Below are positions 43,120 through 52,100 of a stretch of DNA of 64,000 nt, piece by piece. The notes below the pieces were generated by a model, which saw only the letters and a list, made by a program, of their open reading frames with translations, made no database searches and had not been told where the DNA came from. How positions within the stretch are numbered: position 1 is the first letter of the stretch; each line of letters starts with the position of its first letter. Source of the stretch: Verrucomicrobia subdivision 3 bacterium UBA693 (lineage in GTDB: Bacteria > Verrucomicrobiota > Verrucomicrobiia > Limisphaerales > UBA8199); assembly GCA_002298785.1 (NCBI GenBank), contig DBMR01000116.1:1-64000 (forward strand). The letters are read 5' to 3'. Made by a program: the position numbers and the translations under genes.

Positions 43120-44112
43120 TTATTGAGCTTGCGCAAACTGGCGCGCGGCGCGTTTGGCTGGCTGCGGCGCTTTAAGGGCAAAGAAGGTTTCAAAAATTCC
43201 GGCGCTTACCGCATTCATCCGGGTCTGCAATTCATCCAAATACTCGTGCAGTCCGTGCCCAATGATTTCATCCACCGACGCGAAGGAGAGATCGGAGCAG
43301 AGCTGGCCGAGGAGTTTCTCTGGAGGGTGTCGAAAGGTGCCGAGGGGAGTGCCGGAGATGGCGTGCAACGAATCCCGGGCGGACGCCAGGCAGTATTGAA
43401 TGGCGCGCGGAAACTCACGGTCGAGCACGAGGAAATCCACGACCCCTTTGGGCGAGATGCGCCCGTGCCGTTTCCGATACATTTCAAAGGCGGACGCGGA
43501 GCGCAGGACTGCGGCCCACTGGATGTCATCGAACGGGGTGCCGACGTCGCCATGGGAGCGCAACAGCAGGTAGTATTTGACGTCGAGGATGCGGGAGGTT
43601 TTGTCCGCGCGCTCGAGTTTGCGGCCCAGTCGACAAAAATGCCACGGCTCGCCGTGGGTCATCGTCGCGTCGGTCACACCGGTGAAGAGGTGGCTGGCCT
43701 GTTTGACCTCGGTGAAAAATTCCTGAAGCGATTCCCCCTCGGCAAGGTGTTTGGGGGCCGATTTAATGGTCAGGTAGAATTTGTTGAGCTGCAGCCACAT
43801 CTCCGAGGAAATGATCTCGCGCACCGTGCGGGCGTTTTCGCGGGCGGCCCGCACGCAGGAGAAGATCGAATTCGGATTTTCGTCGTCAAACGCCAGGAAA
43901 CGCAATACGCCGTCGCGGGTGGCATCGCCGTAGCGGCGCCGGAAATCCTCGTGGTCGCCGGTGGTGTTGACGAGCGGATCCCACTGTTCCGCCTCGCCGC
44001 CGGGATTGTCGAGGAGCAACTGCAAATTGACCGCGATGAAACGGGCCACGTTCTCGGCGCGTTCGACGTAACGACTCATCCAGTAAACAGAATCGGCGAC
44101 TCGGCTAAGCAT
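43120..44112 (-). CDS. Alpha-E domain protein
   Basis: 330 residues from the ATG at 44112, which overlaps the stop of the ATP-grasp gene by 8 bp; a longer frame to 44184 overlaps it further and lacks domain sequence. The start MLSRVADSVYWMSRYVERAENVARF is the alpha-E signature: a helix-rich domain named for its conserved glutamate. REIISSEMWLQLNKFYLTIK and RIHTHGEPWHFCRLGRKLER-like stretches follow. Alpha-E proteins have no known catalytic site and occur beside circularly permuted ATP-grasp genes, where they are thought to help form the amide bond or hold the peptide. Overlap with the ATP-grasp stop suggests translational coupling. Confidence 0.85.
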   Translation of the reverse strand: MLSRVADSVYWMSRYVERAENVARFIAVNLQLLLDNPGGEAEQWDPLVNTTGDHEDFRRRYGDATRDGVLRFLAFDDENPNSIFSCVRAARENARTVREIISSEMWLQLNKFYLTIKSAPKHLAEGESLQEFFTEVKQASHLFTGVTDATMTHGEPWHFCRLGRKLERADKTSRILDVKYYLLLRSHGDVGTPFDDIQWAAVLRSASAFEMYRKRHGRISPKGVVDFLVLDREFPRAIQYCLASARDSLHAISGTPLGTFRHPPEKLLGQLCSDLSFASVDEIIGHGLHEYLDELQTRMNAVSAGIFETFFALKAPQPAKRAARQFAQAQ

Positions 44113-45613
44113 GGGTCTCCCTGGGTTGGGTGCGAGGTTGGTTGTTTTCCGACCGGCGGGAAGGTTTATCACGGGTGGAACCATCGGCGAGCACCCAGGT
44201 ATCCTTGCTGCCGCCGCCTTGCGAGGAGTTGACCACTAGCGATCCCTTCTTCAGCGCTACCCGGGTCAAGCCGCCTGGCATGACAAAGATGTCCCGGCCG
44301 TAGAGGATGTAGGGGCGCAGATCAACATGGCGGCCTTCGATGCCATTCTCCACCAGCGTGGGCACCCGGGAAAGGGCCAGCGTGGGCTGCGCGATGTAAT
44401 TACGCGGATTCGCGCGCACCCGCTCAGCGAAGTCAGTTCGCTGCTCGCGCGTTGAATGCGGTCCCACCAACATGCCGTAGCCACCCGACTCATTGGCGGC
44501 TTTGACGACCAGCTCGTCCAGGTGTTCCAGCACGTATTCCCGGTCCTTTTCCTCGGCGCAGATATACGTGGGCACATTTGGCAGGATGATTTCCTCGCCG
44601 AGGTAATATTTGATGATGCGCGGCACGTACGCGTAAACCACCTTGTCGTCGGCGATGCCGGTGCCTGGGGCATTGGCCAGGGCGACATTGCCCGCTTTAT
44701 AGGCCTGCATCAGACCGGGCACGCCGAGCAGTGAATCGGGCCGGAAACATTGGGGGTCGAGAAAATCGTCGTCCAACCGGCGGTAGATTACGTCCACGCG
44801 TTCAAAGCCTTTCGTGGTGCGCATCAGCACACATCCGTCCTCGACCACGAGATCCCGGCCTTCGACCAGTTCGATGCCCATTTGCTGGGCCAGGAACGAG
44901 TGCTCGAAATACGCGGAGTTGTATATGCCGGGCGTCAGGAGCACCACCCGTGGAGCAGGGGTTCCATCCGGCGCCAGGTACTCCAGCATATCCCGCAATT
45001 TCAGAGGGTAATCAGAGACGGGCCGGATGCGGGAGGTGGAGAAGAGTTGTGGAAACAACTGCTTCATGATTTGCCGGTTTTCGAGCACATACGAGACCCC
45101 GGACGGGCAGCGGAGGTTATCCTCCAGCACGTAGATCTGCCCGTCGCGATGCCGCACGAGGTCGGTCCCGGTGATGTGGCACCAGATGTTTCGGGGCGGG
45201 TTCCACCCCACGCATTGTTCCCGGTAGGACTTGGCCGAGAAGATGATTTCTTTGGGAATGACCCCGTCTTTGAGGATGCGTTGCTCGTGGTAGAGATCGC
45301 CAATGAAGAGGTTTAGAGCCTGGATCCGCTGCTTCAAGCCGCGTTCGATGAGCTGCCAGTCGTCGGCGGGAACAATTCTCGGCAAGAGGTCGAACGGGAA
45401 AATCTTCTCCACGCCAGCTTCCGCGCCGTAGACATTGAAGGTGATTCCCATTTGCAGCAGGGCGCGCTCGGCGGCGCGCTGGCGATTTTCCAACTCGCCG
45501 GCCGGGAGACTGGCAATGGCTTTGGCCAGGGTGGTGGCCCCGGGGCGGGCACAACCATCGCCGGAGAACATCTCATCGAAGAAGTCTCCAACTTCATAAT
45601 GATCAAACCTCAT
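44105..45613 (-). CDS. Circularly permuted type 2 ATP-grasp enzyme
   Basis: 502 residues. Features of the circularly permuted ATP-grasp family include VYGAEAGVEKIFPFDLLPRI at ~57-77, DGQIYVLEDNLRCPSGVSYV near 155 and ENRQIMKQLFPQLFSTSRI, and the C-terminal ATP-binding lobe with VLEHLDELVVKAANESGGYG and SQGGGSKDTWVLADGST. These residues bind ATP and an amino-acid carboxylate; the family is predicted to ligate amino acids to a peptide or cofactor. It is the first gene of the five-gene minus-strand operon. There is no clear ribosome-binding site at the ATG (45613) and no promoter that I can see in the 340 bp upstream. The C-terminus is an arginine-rich tail. Confidence 0.88.
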   Translation of the reverse strand: MRFDHYEVGDFFDEMFSGDGCARPGATTLAKAIASLPAGELENRQRAAERALLQMGITFNVYGAEAGVEKIFPFDLLPRIVPADDWQLIERGLKQRIQALNLFIGDLYHEQRILKDGVIPKEIIFSAKSYREQCVGWNPPRNIWCHITGTDLVRHRDGQIYVLEDNLRCPSGVSYVLENRQIMKQLFPQLFSTSRIRPVSDYPLKLRDMLEYLAPDGTPAPRVVLLTPGIYNSAYFEHSFLAQQMGIELVEGRDLVVEDGCVLMRTTKGFERVDVIYRRLDDDFLDPQCFRPDSLLGVPGLMQAYKAGNVALANAPGTGIADDKVVYAYVPRIIKYYLGEEIILPNVPTYICAEEKDREYVLEHLDELVVKAANESGGYGMLVGPHSTREQRTDFAERVRANPRNYIAQPTLALSRVPTLVENGIEGRHVDLRPYILYGRDIFVMPGGLTRVALKKGSLVVNSSQGGGSKDTWVLADGSTRDKPSRRSENNQPRTQPRETHA

Positions 45614-45954
45614 AACAGGGGGGTTGCCGTCAGGTTCAGGTTTAACAAGTGATTCGAGCGCAAATCATAATCGGCCTTAAGCAGAGCGGGTGCCACTGGG
45701 TCCACGCGGGGGTGAATCCCGGGCGTTGGTGGGGGCTGATAATATCCGCTATGTAGTTGATGATGAGAATCTTCGGTTCCAATTGAGGGTGGGGTTGCGA
45801 GGCCGGAGAAAGCCCGGATCACCACTGTAGAAACGCTTGGGATGCGGAGAATTGGTCCTTATGCGCGAAAACCGACATTTCGCCGGGGCGGAGAACAGGA
45901 ATCGAACGGGTACGTGTTGGAACCCGGGGAGTGAACTGTATCCGGTTTTGTGGA
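45614..45954. other. Intergenic region upstream of the ATP-grasp operon
   Basis: Between the ATP-grasp operon start and the end of mnmA, both on the minus strand. I see no gene. A stretch near 45893-45915 (minus strand CCGTTCGATTCCTGTTCTCC) looks like a tRNA T-arm at first sight but cannot pair correctly. No terminator after mnmA or promoter for the operon is convincing. Confidence 0.4.
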
Positions 45955-47124
45955 TTACCGCGCCGGCCGAGTGATCCAGCCGCCGCCCAGGACCAGGTCG
46001 TCCTGATAAAACACCGCCGCCTGGCCAGGGGTGACGGCGCGTTGCGGGGTGGCAAGTTGCACCCGCGCCCGTCCGGAGTCTAGAGGAGTGATCATGGCGA
46101 GAGTACCCGGGTGATTGTAGCGAATTTTCACCGTCGCGTGGAACGGTTCCGTCGGGTTATCAAATGGAATCCAGTTGCAGCGTTCGGCGATGAATTCACC
46201 GCATTCGAGGGCCGTTTCATTGCCTACCACCACCCGGTTGGCTTGAGGCTGCAGTTCGATCACATACAGCGGTTTGGCCGAGGAGATGCCCAGACCTTTG
46301 CGCTGGCCAATGGTGTAAAACTCGATGCCATCGTGGTGGCCCAAGACGCGCCCGTGCAAATCCACGATCTCGCCCCGGTGCTTTTCCACCAGCTTCGCTT
46401 GCTGGAGGAAATTTCCGTAGTCGTTATCCGGGACGAAACAAATCTCCATGCTCTCCTCTTTGTCCGCGGTTTTGAGCTGGCAGTGGCGGGCGACCTCGCG
46501 GGTATCGCTTTTGGTTTTATCGCCAAGAGGGAACATCGCGCGGGCGAGTTGATCCTGCCGCAGGGAAAACAGGAAATAGCTTTGGTCCTTGCGGAGGTCG
46601 CATCCGCGCTTGAGCAGCACCCGGGATTGGTCCTGGTTTTTTTCCACGCGGGCGAAATGGCCGGTGGCGATGTATTGGGCCCCAAGGCGGTCGGCCCGGT
46701 CGATGAGCCGCCCGAACTTCAGGTTTTGATTGCACATCACGCAAGGATTGGGTGTGCGCCCGGCCTTGTATTCGTCGGCAAAGTACTGAATCACCAGGGA
46801 TTGGAACTGGGCCGATTCATCCACCAAATAATACGGCACCCCCAGCTTGTGACACACCGCGCGGGCATCGGTCACCGCCTGGGGGCCGCAGCACTTGTCC
46901 TCGGCCCGGGAAACGCAGTCCTGCGGCCAGAGTTTTAAGGTGATGCCGACGACGTCGAAGCCCTGCTCGAGCAAAAGGGCGGCGGTGGCGGAGGAATCCA
47001 CCCCACCACTCATGCCTACCACCACCCGCGTTTTTCGATCAGCAACCACAGCCCGCCAACATATCCCAGAACCGGGCCGGCGCCAATCGTGAGAATTGGG
47101 CCGGGCGGGCGGAACCTGCGCCAT
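45955..47124 (-). CDS. mnmA: tRNA-specific 2-thiouridylase
   Basis: 389 residues. MnmA transfers sulfur to uridine 34 of tRNAs for Lys, Glu and Gln. The PP-loop GMSGGVDSS (~37-45) activates the tRNA with ATP. The two catalytic cysteines are present: C128 in NPCVMCN and C229 in MEICFVPD. The family C-terminal segment FYTIGQRKGLGISSAKPLYV is intact, with a final beta-barrel including GQAAVFYQDDLVLGGGWI. GAGCGGAG precedes the ATG at 47124 by 5 nt, so I chose that start; a GTG at 47049 is the alternative start closer to the PP-loop. The gene stands alone and is divergent from the 47243 gene. Confidence 0.93.
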   Translation of the reverse strand: MAQVPPARPNSHDWRRPGSGICWRAVVADRKTRVVVGMSGGVDSSATAALLLEQGFDVVGITLKLWPQDCVSRAEDKCCGPQAVTDARAVCHKLGVPYYLVDESAQFQSLVIQYFADEYKAGRTPNPCVMCNQNLKFGRLIDRADRLGAQYIATGHFARVEKNQDQSRVLLKRGCDLRKDQSYFLFSLRQDQLARAMFPLGDKTKSDTREVARHCQLKTADKEESMEICFVPDNDYGNFLQQAKLVEKHRGEIVDLHGRVLGHHDGIEFYTIGQRKGLGISSAKPLYVIELQPQANRVVVGNETALECGEFIAERCNWIPFDNPTEPFHATVKIRYNHPGTLAMITPLDSGRARVQLATPQRAVTPGQAAVFYQDDLVLGGGWITRPAR

Positions 47125-47182
47125 CAGTCTCCGCTCGAATTAGTTGGATCGGGATTGATGAAAAAATCCATTAGCTTCACGG

Positions 47183-47211
47183 TTGACAAAATTTTGGCGC
47201 GGGGGTTTAGT
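47183..47211 (+). promoter_or_regulatory. Sigma70-like promoter for the 47243 gene
   Basis: A perfect TTGACA (47183-47188) is followed after exactly 17 nt by TTTAGT (47206-47211, four of six). It lies 31 bp before the chosen start codon, so the leader would be about 25 nt. Confidence 0.6.
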
Positions 47212-47242
47212 GGATCCCGCGCAGGTTAACCTTTACCTCACT

Positions 47243-48358
47243 ATGAAACCATCCGTGTTTTGGCGTTGGTCGCTGTCGATCCTCATGCTGCTCCTGTCTG
47301 TCGCGGGCCCGGCGCTGGCCGGCACCGGGTCGGCGCGGCTCTACTGCCTGTCGTTGAAATTTGCCCGCGGCAGTGACACCTACAACGAGTACTATCTGGA
47401 TTTCACCACGCTCCAATACGGAATCAACGGGGAACTGGTCCGCAACTTTGGCGGGACCTATTCCCATTTCAGCTACCTGGAGTTGACAGATAACTGGCTG
47501 GGAACACTCGACCAGGGGGCCATCGCGGTGGACCTGCCCAACACGGACGCCAACGGCAACGGGTTCCCGGACTTCCTCGAGGTGGCGCAGTCGGTGAACG
47601 CCTCCAGCACCGGACAGTATCAGATTCTCGGCCTGAGTTCTGGCACGGTTCAGGCCACGTGGTTCCGCGCCGCCGGCGAGCATACCGGATCCTGCACCCT
47701 GAGATTCAAGCCCTCCCCGGTTTATGTCTGGCTCACCTTCGCCTGCACTTTCGAGGTGCTGGAGTACACCGGTGCCTTTCCCTACACCAATGCGAACGGC
47801 AAGGCCACCGCGACCGTGGCGCTGCGCCAAACGGAATTGCCGGATTACCAACTCGCCGGCGATCTGGAATTGACGCGTTCCCCCACGAACCGGCTCAACC
47901 AGCTCGACTTTCCGGCGACTTATTGGACCAACAGCTACCTGCAAACGCTGGAACTCGCCAGCGGTTCTCTCTTCCGGGATTCCCAGTGGCCCACAAATTA
48001 TTCCGGCTACGTGGATTTTGCGGATGGCGAGCCCAACACCCCCGATCCGGATTACCAGACCTGGATCTTATCCGTCGACGACACGAACGACGCCAATGGC
48101 AACGGGATCCCGGACCTGAGCGACGACACGACTGCCGCTCCGCCGCGTCCGCCCACCGTGATCGTTCGGCAAGGTGGTGGGCAACTGCAATTCACCATCA
48201 GCGGCGATTTGAACCACACTAATTTCCTGCAAGAAACAATAGCCCTGGGAACGACCAACTGGAGCACGATCCAGACCTTCGTCCTGACGAAAGATCCACA
48301 AACAGTGAGCGTGCCGATACCGGTGGGGAATCGGTTTTGGCGCGTCGTGGCGCAATAA
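47243..48358 (+). CDS. Exported protein with thrombospondin type 3-like calcium motifs
   Basis: 371 residues from the ATG at 47243; the longer frame from 47183 starts in the promoter. The signal peptide is ~26 residues (SLSILMLLLSVAGPALAG). Two DxDxNxNGxxD-type motifs (NTDANGNGFPDFLE near ~105 and TNDANGNGIPDLSDD near ~290) resemble thrombospondin type 3 calcium loops. The C-terminal ~60 residues (QLQFTISGDLNHTNFLQETI, ending NRFWRVVAQ) look like the tail of the two LamG proteins in this window. It is probably secreted or surface-bound, calcium-stabilised. No catalytic motif is seen. Its promoter is the one at 47183-47211. Confidence 0.65.
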   Translation: MKPSVFWRWSLSILMLLLSVAGPALAGTGSARLYCLSLKFARGSDTYNEYYLDFTTLQYGINGELVRNFGGTYSHFSYLELTDNWLGTLDQGAIAVDLPNTDANGNGFPDFLEVAQSVNASSTGQYQILGLSSGTVQATWFRAAGEHTGSCTLRFKPSPVYVWLTFACTFEVLEYTGAFPYTNANGKATATVALRQTELPDYQLAGDLELTRSPTNRLNQLDFPATYWTNSYLQTLELASGSLFRDSQWPTNYSGYVDFADGEPNTPDPDYQTWILSVDDTNDANGNGIPDLSDDTTAAPPRPPTVIVRQGGGQLQFTISGDLNHTNFLQETIALGTTNWSTIQTFVLTKDPQTVSVPIPVGNRFWRVVAQ

Positions 48359-48402
48359 GAGCCGGCGGCGCGCCCGGGATTAAATGACGGGCGGGGGCCC
48401 GG

Positions 48403-48792
48403 TTACTTCCATTTCAAAACCACCGCGGCCGTGCGGTCTCCGGAAATGCCCACGTCTTTGCAGAGGCTGGCGACCGTTGGAGTCTGCGCGCCGCCTTTGG
48501 GAATCATGATGATGGCGTCACCGCCGTTTTCTTTGGCCATGGCCGCGGCCTGTTTCATGTCCCCCTGGTTCCAATCCACATTCGGCTTGTTGAATTGAAC
48601 GTAGCCCAGGACGTCGTACTGCCGTTCCGGCCAGCCACGAAATACCGGCACCGCAAACACCGCATCGCTGATCGAGCTGCCGGTGGGCCAGGCCTTCTTC
48701 TCGCCGGTGTATTTAGCCATTTGCATTTGCTCGCAGCCGGCGGAGAGCATTAATAAAACAGAGGCTAACAATGGTGGGATTAAGCGCTTCAT
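48403..48792 (-). CDS. Small lipoprotein, YbjQ/RcsF-like pattern
   Basis: 129 residues with a lipoprotein signal (LIPPLLASVLLMLSAGC, cysteine at residue 20). The body holds RQYDVLGYVQFNKPNVDWNQ and QAAAMAKENGGDAIIMIPKG, the pattern of small proteins related to YbjQ-type fold lipoproteins, where alpha-beta packing forms a compact domain. There are no obvious metal-binding histidines. It ends in TAAVVLKWK. It probably sits on the outer or inner membrane facing the periplasm. The exact family was not confirmed. It converges on the 47243 gene (45 bp between stops). Confidence 0.7.
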   Translation of the reverse strand: MKRLIPPLLASVLLMLSAGCEQMQMAKYTGEKKAWPTGSSISDAVFAVPVFRGWPERQYDVLGYVQFNKPNVDWNQGDMKQAAAMAKENGGDAIIMIPKGGAQTPTVASLCKDVGISGDRTAAVVLKWK

Positions 48793-49115
48793 GTGGAAAG
48801 ATTCTCACTTGGGGCTGGGGTAGCAAGGAAATTCGGCGGCAAAACTGGCGAACGAAAATGCTGGAATAGTCAATGGCTACTACTACCGGATCGAATTGGA
48901 AATGAACTGGAGTCCTGGGGATCGGGTATCTGGCGCCTGAGTTGACGCCAATCATGGACTCGTTGGGGAGACTGGTTCTGCCCTCGGTCTTCAGCCAGTT
49001 CAGGTTGGCTGGGAGCGGCCTGGGGCCAAAAGCAAGTGGCCGGGGAGGTAAATCCCCGGCCACCGTGCTTCTCAGCGGCTAAGTTCGCTGAGCCGTCAAT
49101 TTTTCCGATAAATGA
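48793..49115. other. Intergenic region downstream of the giant LamG gene
   Basis: Between the small lipoprotein start and the stop of the 1632-residue LamG protein, both minus strand. It contains a strong terminator (49028-49063) and, just before it, a second smaller hairpin (CAGCGG with CCGCTG-type arms at ~49073-49091). No promoter for the lipoprotein was clear. Confidence 0.5.
49028..49063 (-). terminator. Rho-independent terminator of the giant LamG gene
   Basis: GTGGCCGGGGA and TCCCCGGCCAC form a perfect 11-bp stem around a 6-nt loop. On the minus strand the stem is followed by TTGCTTTT. It lies 53 bp past the stop codon, in the right orientation. Confidence 0.8.
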
Positions 49116-52100
49116 CTACGGCTTGACGCGGTAGAATTTGATCGGCGCGGCCGCAGGCACCTTGTAATAGGGCGCGGTAGCGCCTGGAACCGGGGTGTAA
49201 GTGCCGTTCACCGAGTCGGCCTGCTGGAGCGTGCCGGCCTGCCAGACCAGCTCCACGTCATTGGCCTTCCGCTGCACCAGCAGTTGAATCGGGGCGGTGA
49301 CGTCGAAGCTGGCGCCAGACTGCTGGCCCACAGTATAGATTGACTGGGCCTCATAGCTGGTCAGCACCCGCCGCCAGACGCCAAGGTCGTCGATATCGGC
49401 GGCACCCGTTTCCGCATAAGCGCCGGTTGGGTCCTGGCCGATGTTGACGGCCGCGCCACTGTCAATATCCCCGGCGGCGGCCACCGAGCGGGAGTCAACC
49501 TGGACTCCGTCCAGGTATGTCACCGCCGTCGCCACCGCCCCGGCCCGGTCAAACGTGTGGACCAGGTGATGCCAATTGCCATCGTTGATGCTGTTGGCGG
49601 GACCGTTAACACCGACGGAGCTGGTGGCATTTCCGAGGCTCCACGACCAGCCACCGGCGGTATAGGACGGTGCAAAGGTGAAGCCGAAATTCCCATAGGA
49701 ATTGACGGCGTTGCAGAGGAACGGCAAGTCCCCGGGCGTACCGGTGAACCGGGCCCAGTAAGCAACCGAGAAGTTCACGTTGGAACTGAACAGCAAGTCC
49801 GCAGGTGTTCCCAGGGTGACGTAGTTATACGTTCCACTCGCGGTGTCCGTGTTGTAATGGAGCGCGTTGGCTCCCACTTTTCCAGCCACAAAGGACGGTG
49901 TGCCGACAGCGGTGCCGTGGTTGCCGCGACCGGAAGCGTCCTGGAGGTTGTTGTCGAACTTCAGATGCAACACCAGGTCGTTGGTGGCGAAGGCAAACGC
50001 CGGTGGCGGCATCACCGTTAGCTTGGCCGCCGTGCTGTCCGCACTGCCTTTCAAATTGGTGACCCGGACAAAGTACGTTCCGGTATCACTGTAGGTCGTG
50101 GCGGCGAGGTTGAGCGTGGCGTTGGTGGCGTCCGGAATCGGTGCGCCATCTTTCAGCCATTGCAGGCGGAGGATGGGGCTGCCTCCCGCCCGGGCGGTGA
50201 GGGCGGCGGGTGACCCGACCTGGACGGTCTGGTCGACAGGTTGCCGAATAACGAAAGGCGCGGTGTTTTCGCCATACATTCCGAGACCATTATGATACTC
50301 GACGCGGTCAGCCGTCAGGACCTTGTTGTAAACGGCCACGTCATCAATATCGCCGACGAAGAAGTAATCGCCGGGATCGGCTTCGTTTTGACCGCCGCCG
50401 ATGCGAATGGGGCGCAGCGGATTCACGATGGCCGTCGCGGTCGTCGAGGCGACGAGGGCGCCGTTAACGTAGAACCGCTTTTCCGTGCCGTCGAAAGTGG
50501 CCACGATGTGAGTCCATTCGTTCAGGACGACCGCCGGCCCGTTCAGGGCTTCCCATCCGGTGCCGGTTCCCGTCCAGAAGGACCACACATTGCCGGCGGT
50601 AGCGTAAATGATATAGCCGCCCATGCTGCTGCCTTGCACCTGGTTGCGTGAAGAGACCGCCGCCCGATAGGTGCCGGCCCCTCCGGTGACGCGAGCCCAA
50701 CATTCCACCGTGAAAACACTGGAGTTCAGCTCGGTGGCGTAAGGGGCCTCGACGCGAGTCGGGCTCAGGCCGTCGAAGGTCGCGCAGGTGTTGGCGTCAC
50801 CGGAAATGGCTCCGGCCGCGCCGAAGGTGACATTGCCTATGGGGGTGCCATTGTGGGAACCCCAGGAATCAAACACGATGGTGCTGCTAAAGGGCTCGCT
50901 CAAGCGCCAGAAGGCCATCGGATTGTCCTGAAGGACAGCGCTGGCGTAGCCGGCGGGAGCAGCGAGCACCGTCAGGGCGGCGTTGGCGCTGGTCAACGAG
51001 CCCGCGCGGTTGGTGACGGTGAGGGTGACATTCATCCCGGCGGTGACCGAGGAGATGATCAGGTCCGTGTTGGTAGCGCCGGTGATGGCGACGCCATTGG
51101 TCTTCCATTGGTAGGAGAGGGGCGCACTGCCGGTGACCTCCGCGGAAAACCGGGCGGTGCCGCCGGGATACAATTGCACCGGAGTTGGCTCCTTCACAAA
51201 AGTGGGCGCGATCAGCGACCCATAGCGGGCATCGTAGAGGGCCTTGATTTCTGTGGTGGTCAACACGCGACTGAAAGCCGCGGCTTCATCGATCTGCCCC
51301 AAGAAGGGTTCTTCGTCGGCTGCGGCGGAGAAGTTGGGGCTGCCGCCCAGTTGCAGCGGGTAAGGCGAAGTCTTAATACCGGTGGCGCCGATGGCGGCGT
51401 TGCCGGTGCCCTGGTAAGCACCGTTCAGGTAGAAGTAGACGGTGAGGTTACTGCAGACGGCGGCGACGTGGTACCATTGTCCGAGGGCCAGGGTCGGAAG
51501 ACCCTGCGCGATGTCCGTAACGCCGAAGGCGGTAAACCGATAGGAATTGCCATTCCAGATGCCGAAGCCGTAGCCGCCGGTGTTGCCGACGAGCCATCGC
51601 GTCGAGAAGACCCGGGCGCCCGTGGCCGGCCAGGAGTCCGCTTTGATCCACGCGGACAGGGTGAAGCGGTTGGTGGTTCCGAAGTAGTTGAAGGCGGAAG
51701 CGTCGCGCACGCGGACATAGTTGCCGGCGCCGTTTAGCTGAACGCAGCCATCATCGTCGTCGACGAGCGCACCCGTCGGGAAATTCAGGAAGCCGCCCAC
51801 GCAGTCGGCGTTTCTGCCGCTCCAGTAGTCGTAGGCGGTGGTGCCGACGTCCTCGCCCAGGCGCCAATAGCCGGCCGGATTCAGGTTGGTCGTCACGGCC
51901 GCGTACGTTGAAACCGGGGCCGTAAGAACCGTTAGCCGGGTGGTCGCGCTCTGGACCGTGCCAAACAGGTTGGTCACCACAATCTGGTAATCAACGGTTC
52001 CGTAGGCGGTCTGAACTTTCGGAATCTTGAGGAACATGTTCGTCGAAACCGCAATGGTGGTCGAGTTGGACTGGAGCAGGTAGTAAATCGGCGGGGTGCC

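Noticed and set aside
45893..45915. Possible tRNA T-arm (minus strand CCGTTCGATTCC).
   Set aside because: The stem around the TTCGATT loop does not pair and no acceptor or anticodon arm fits on either side.
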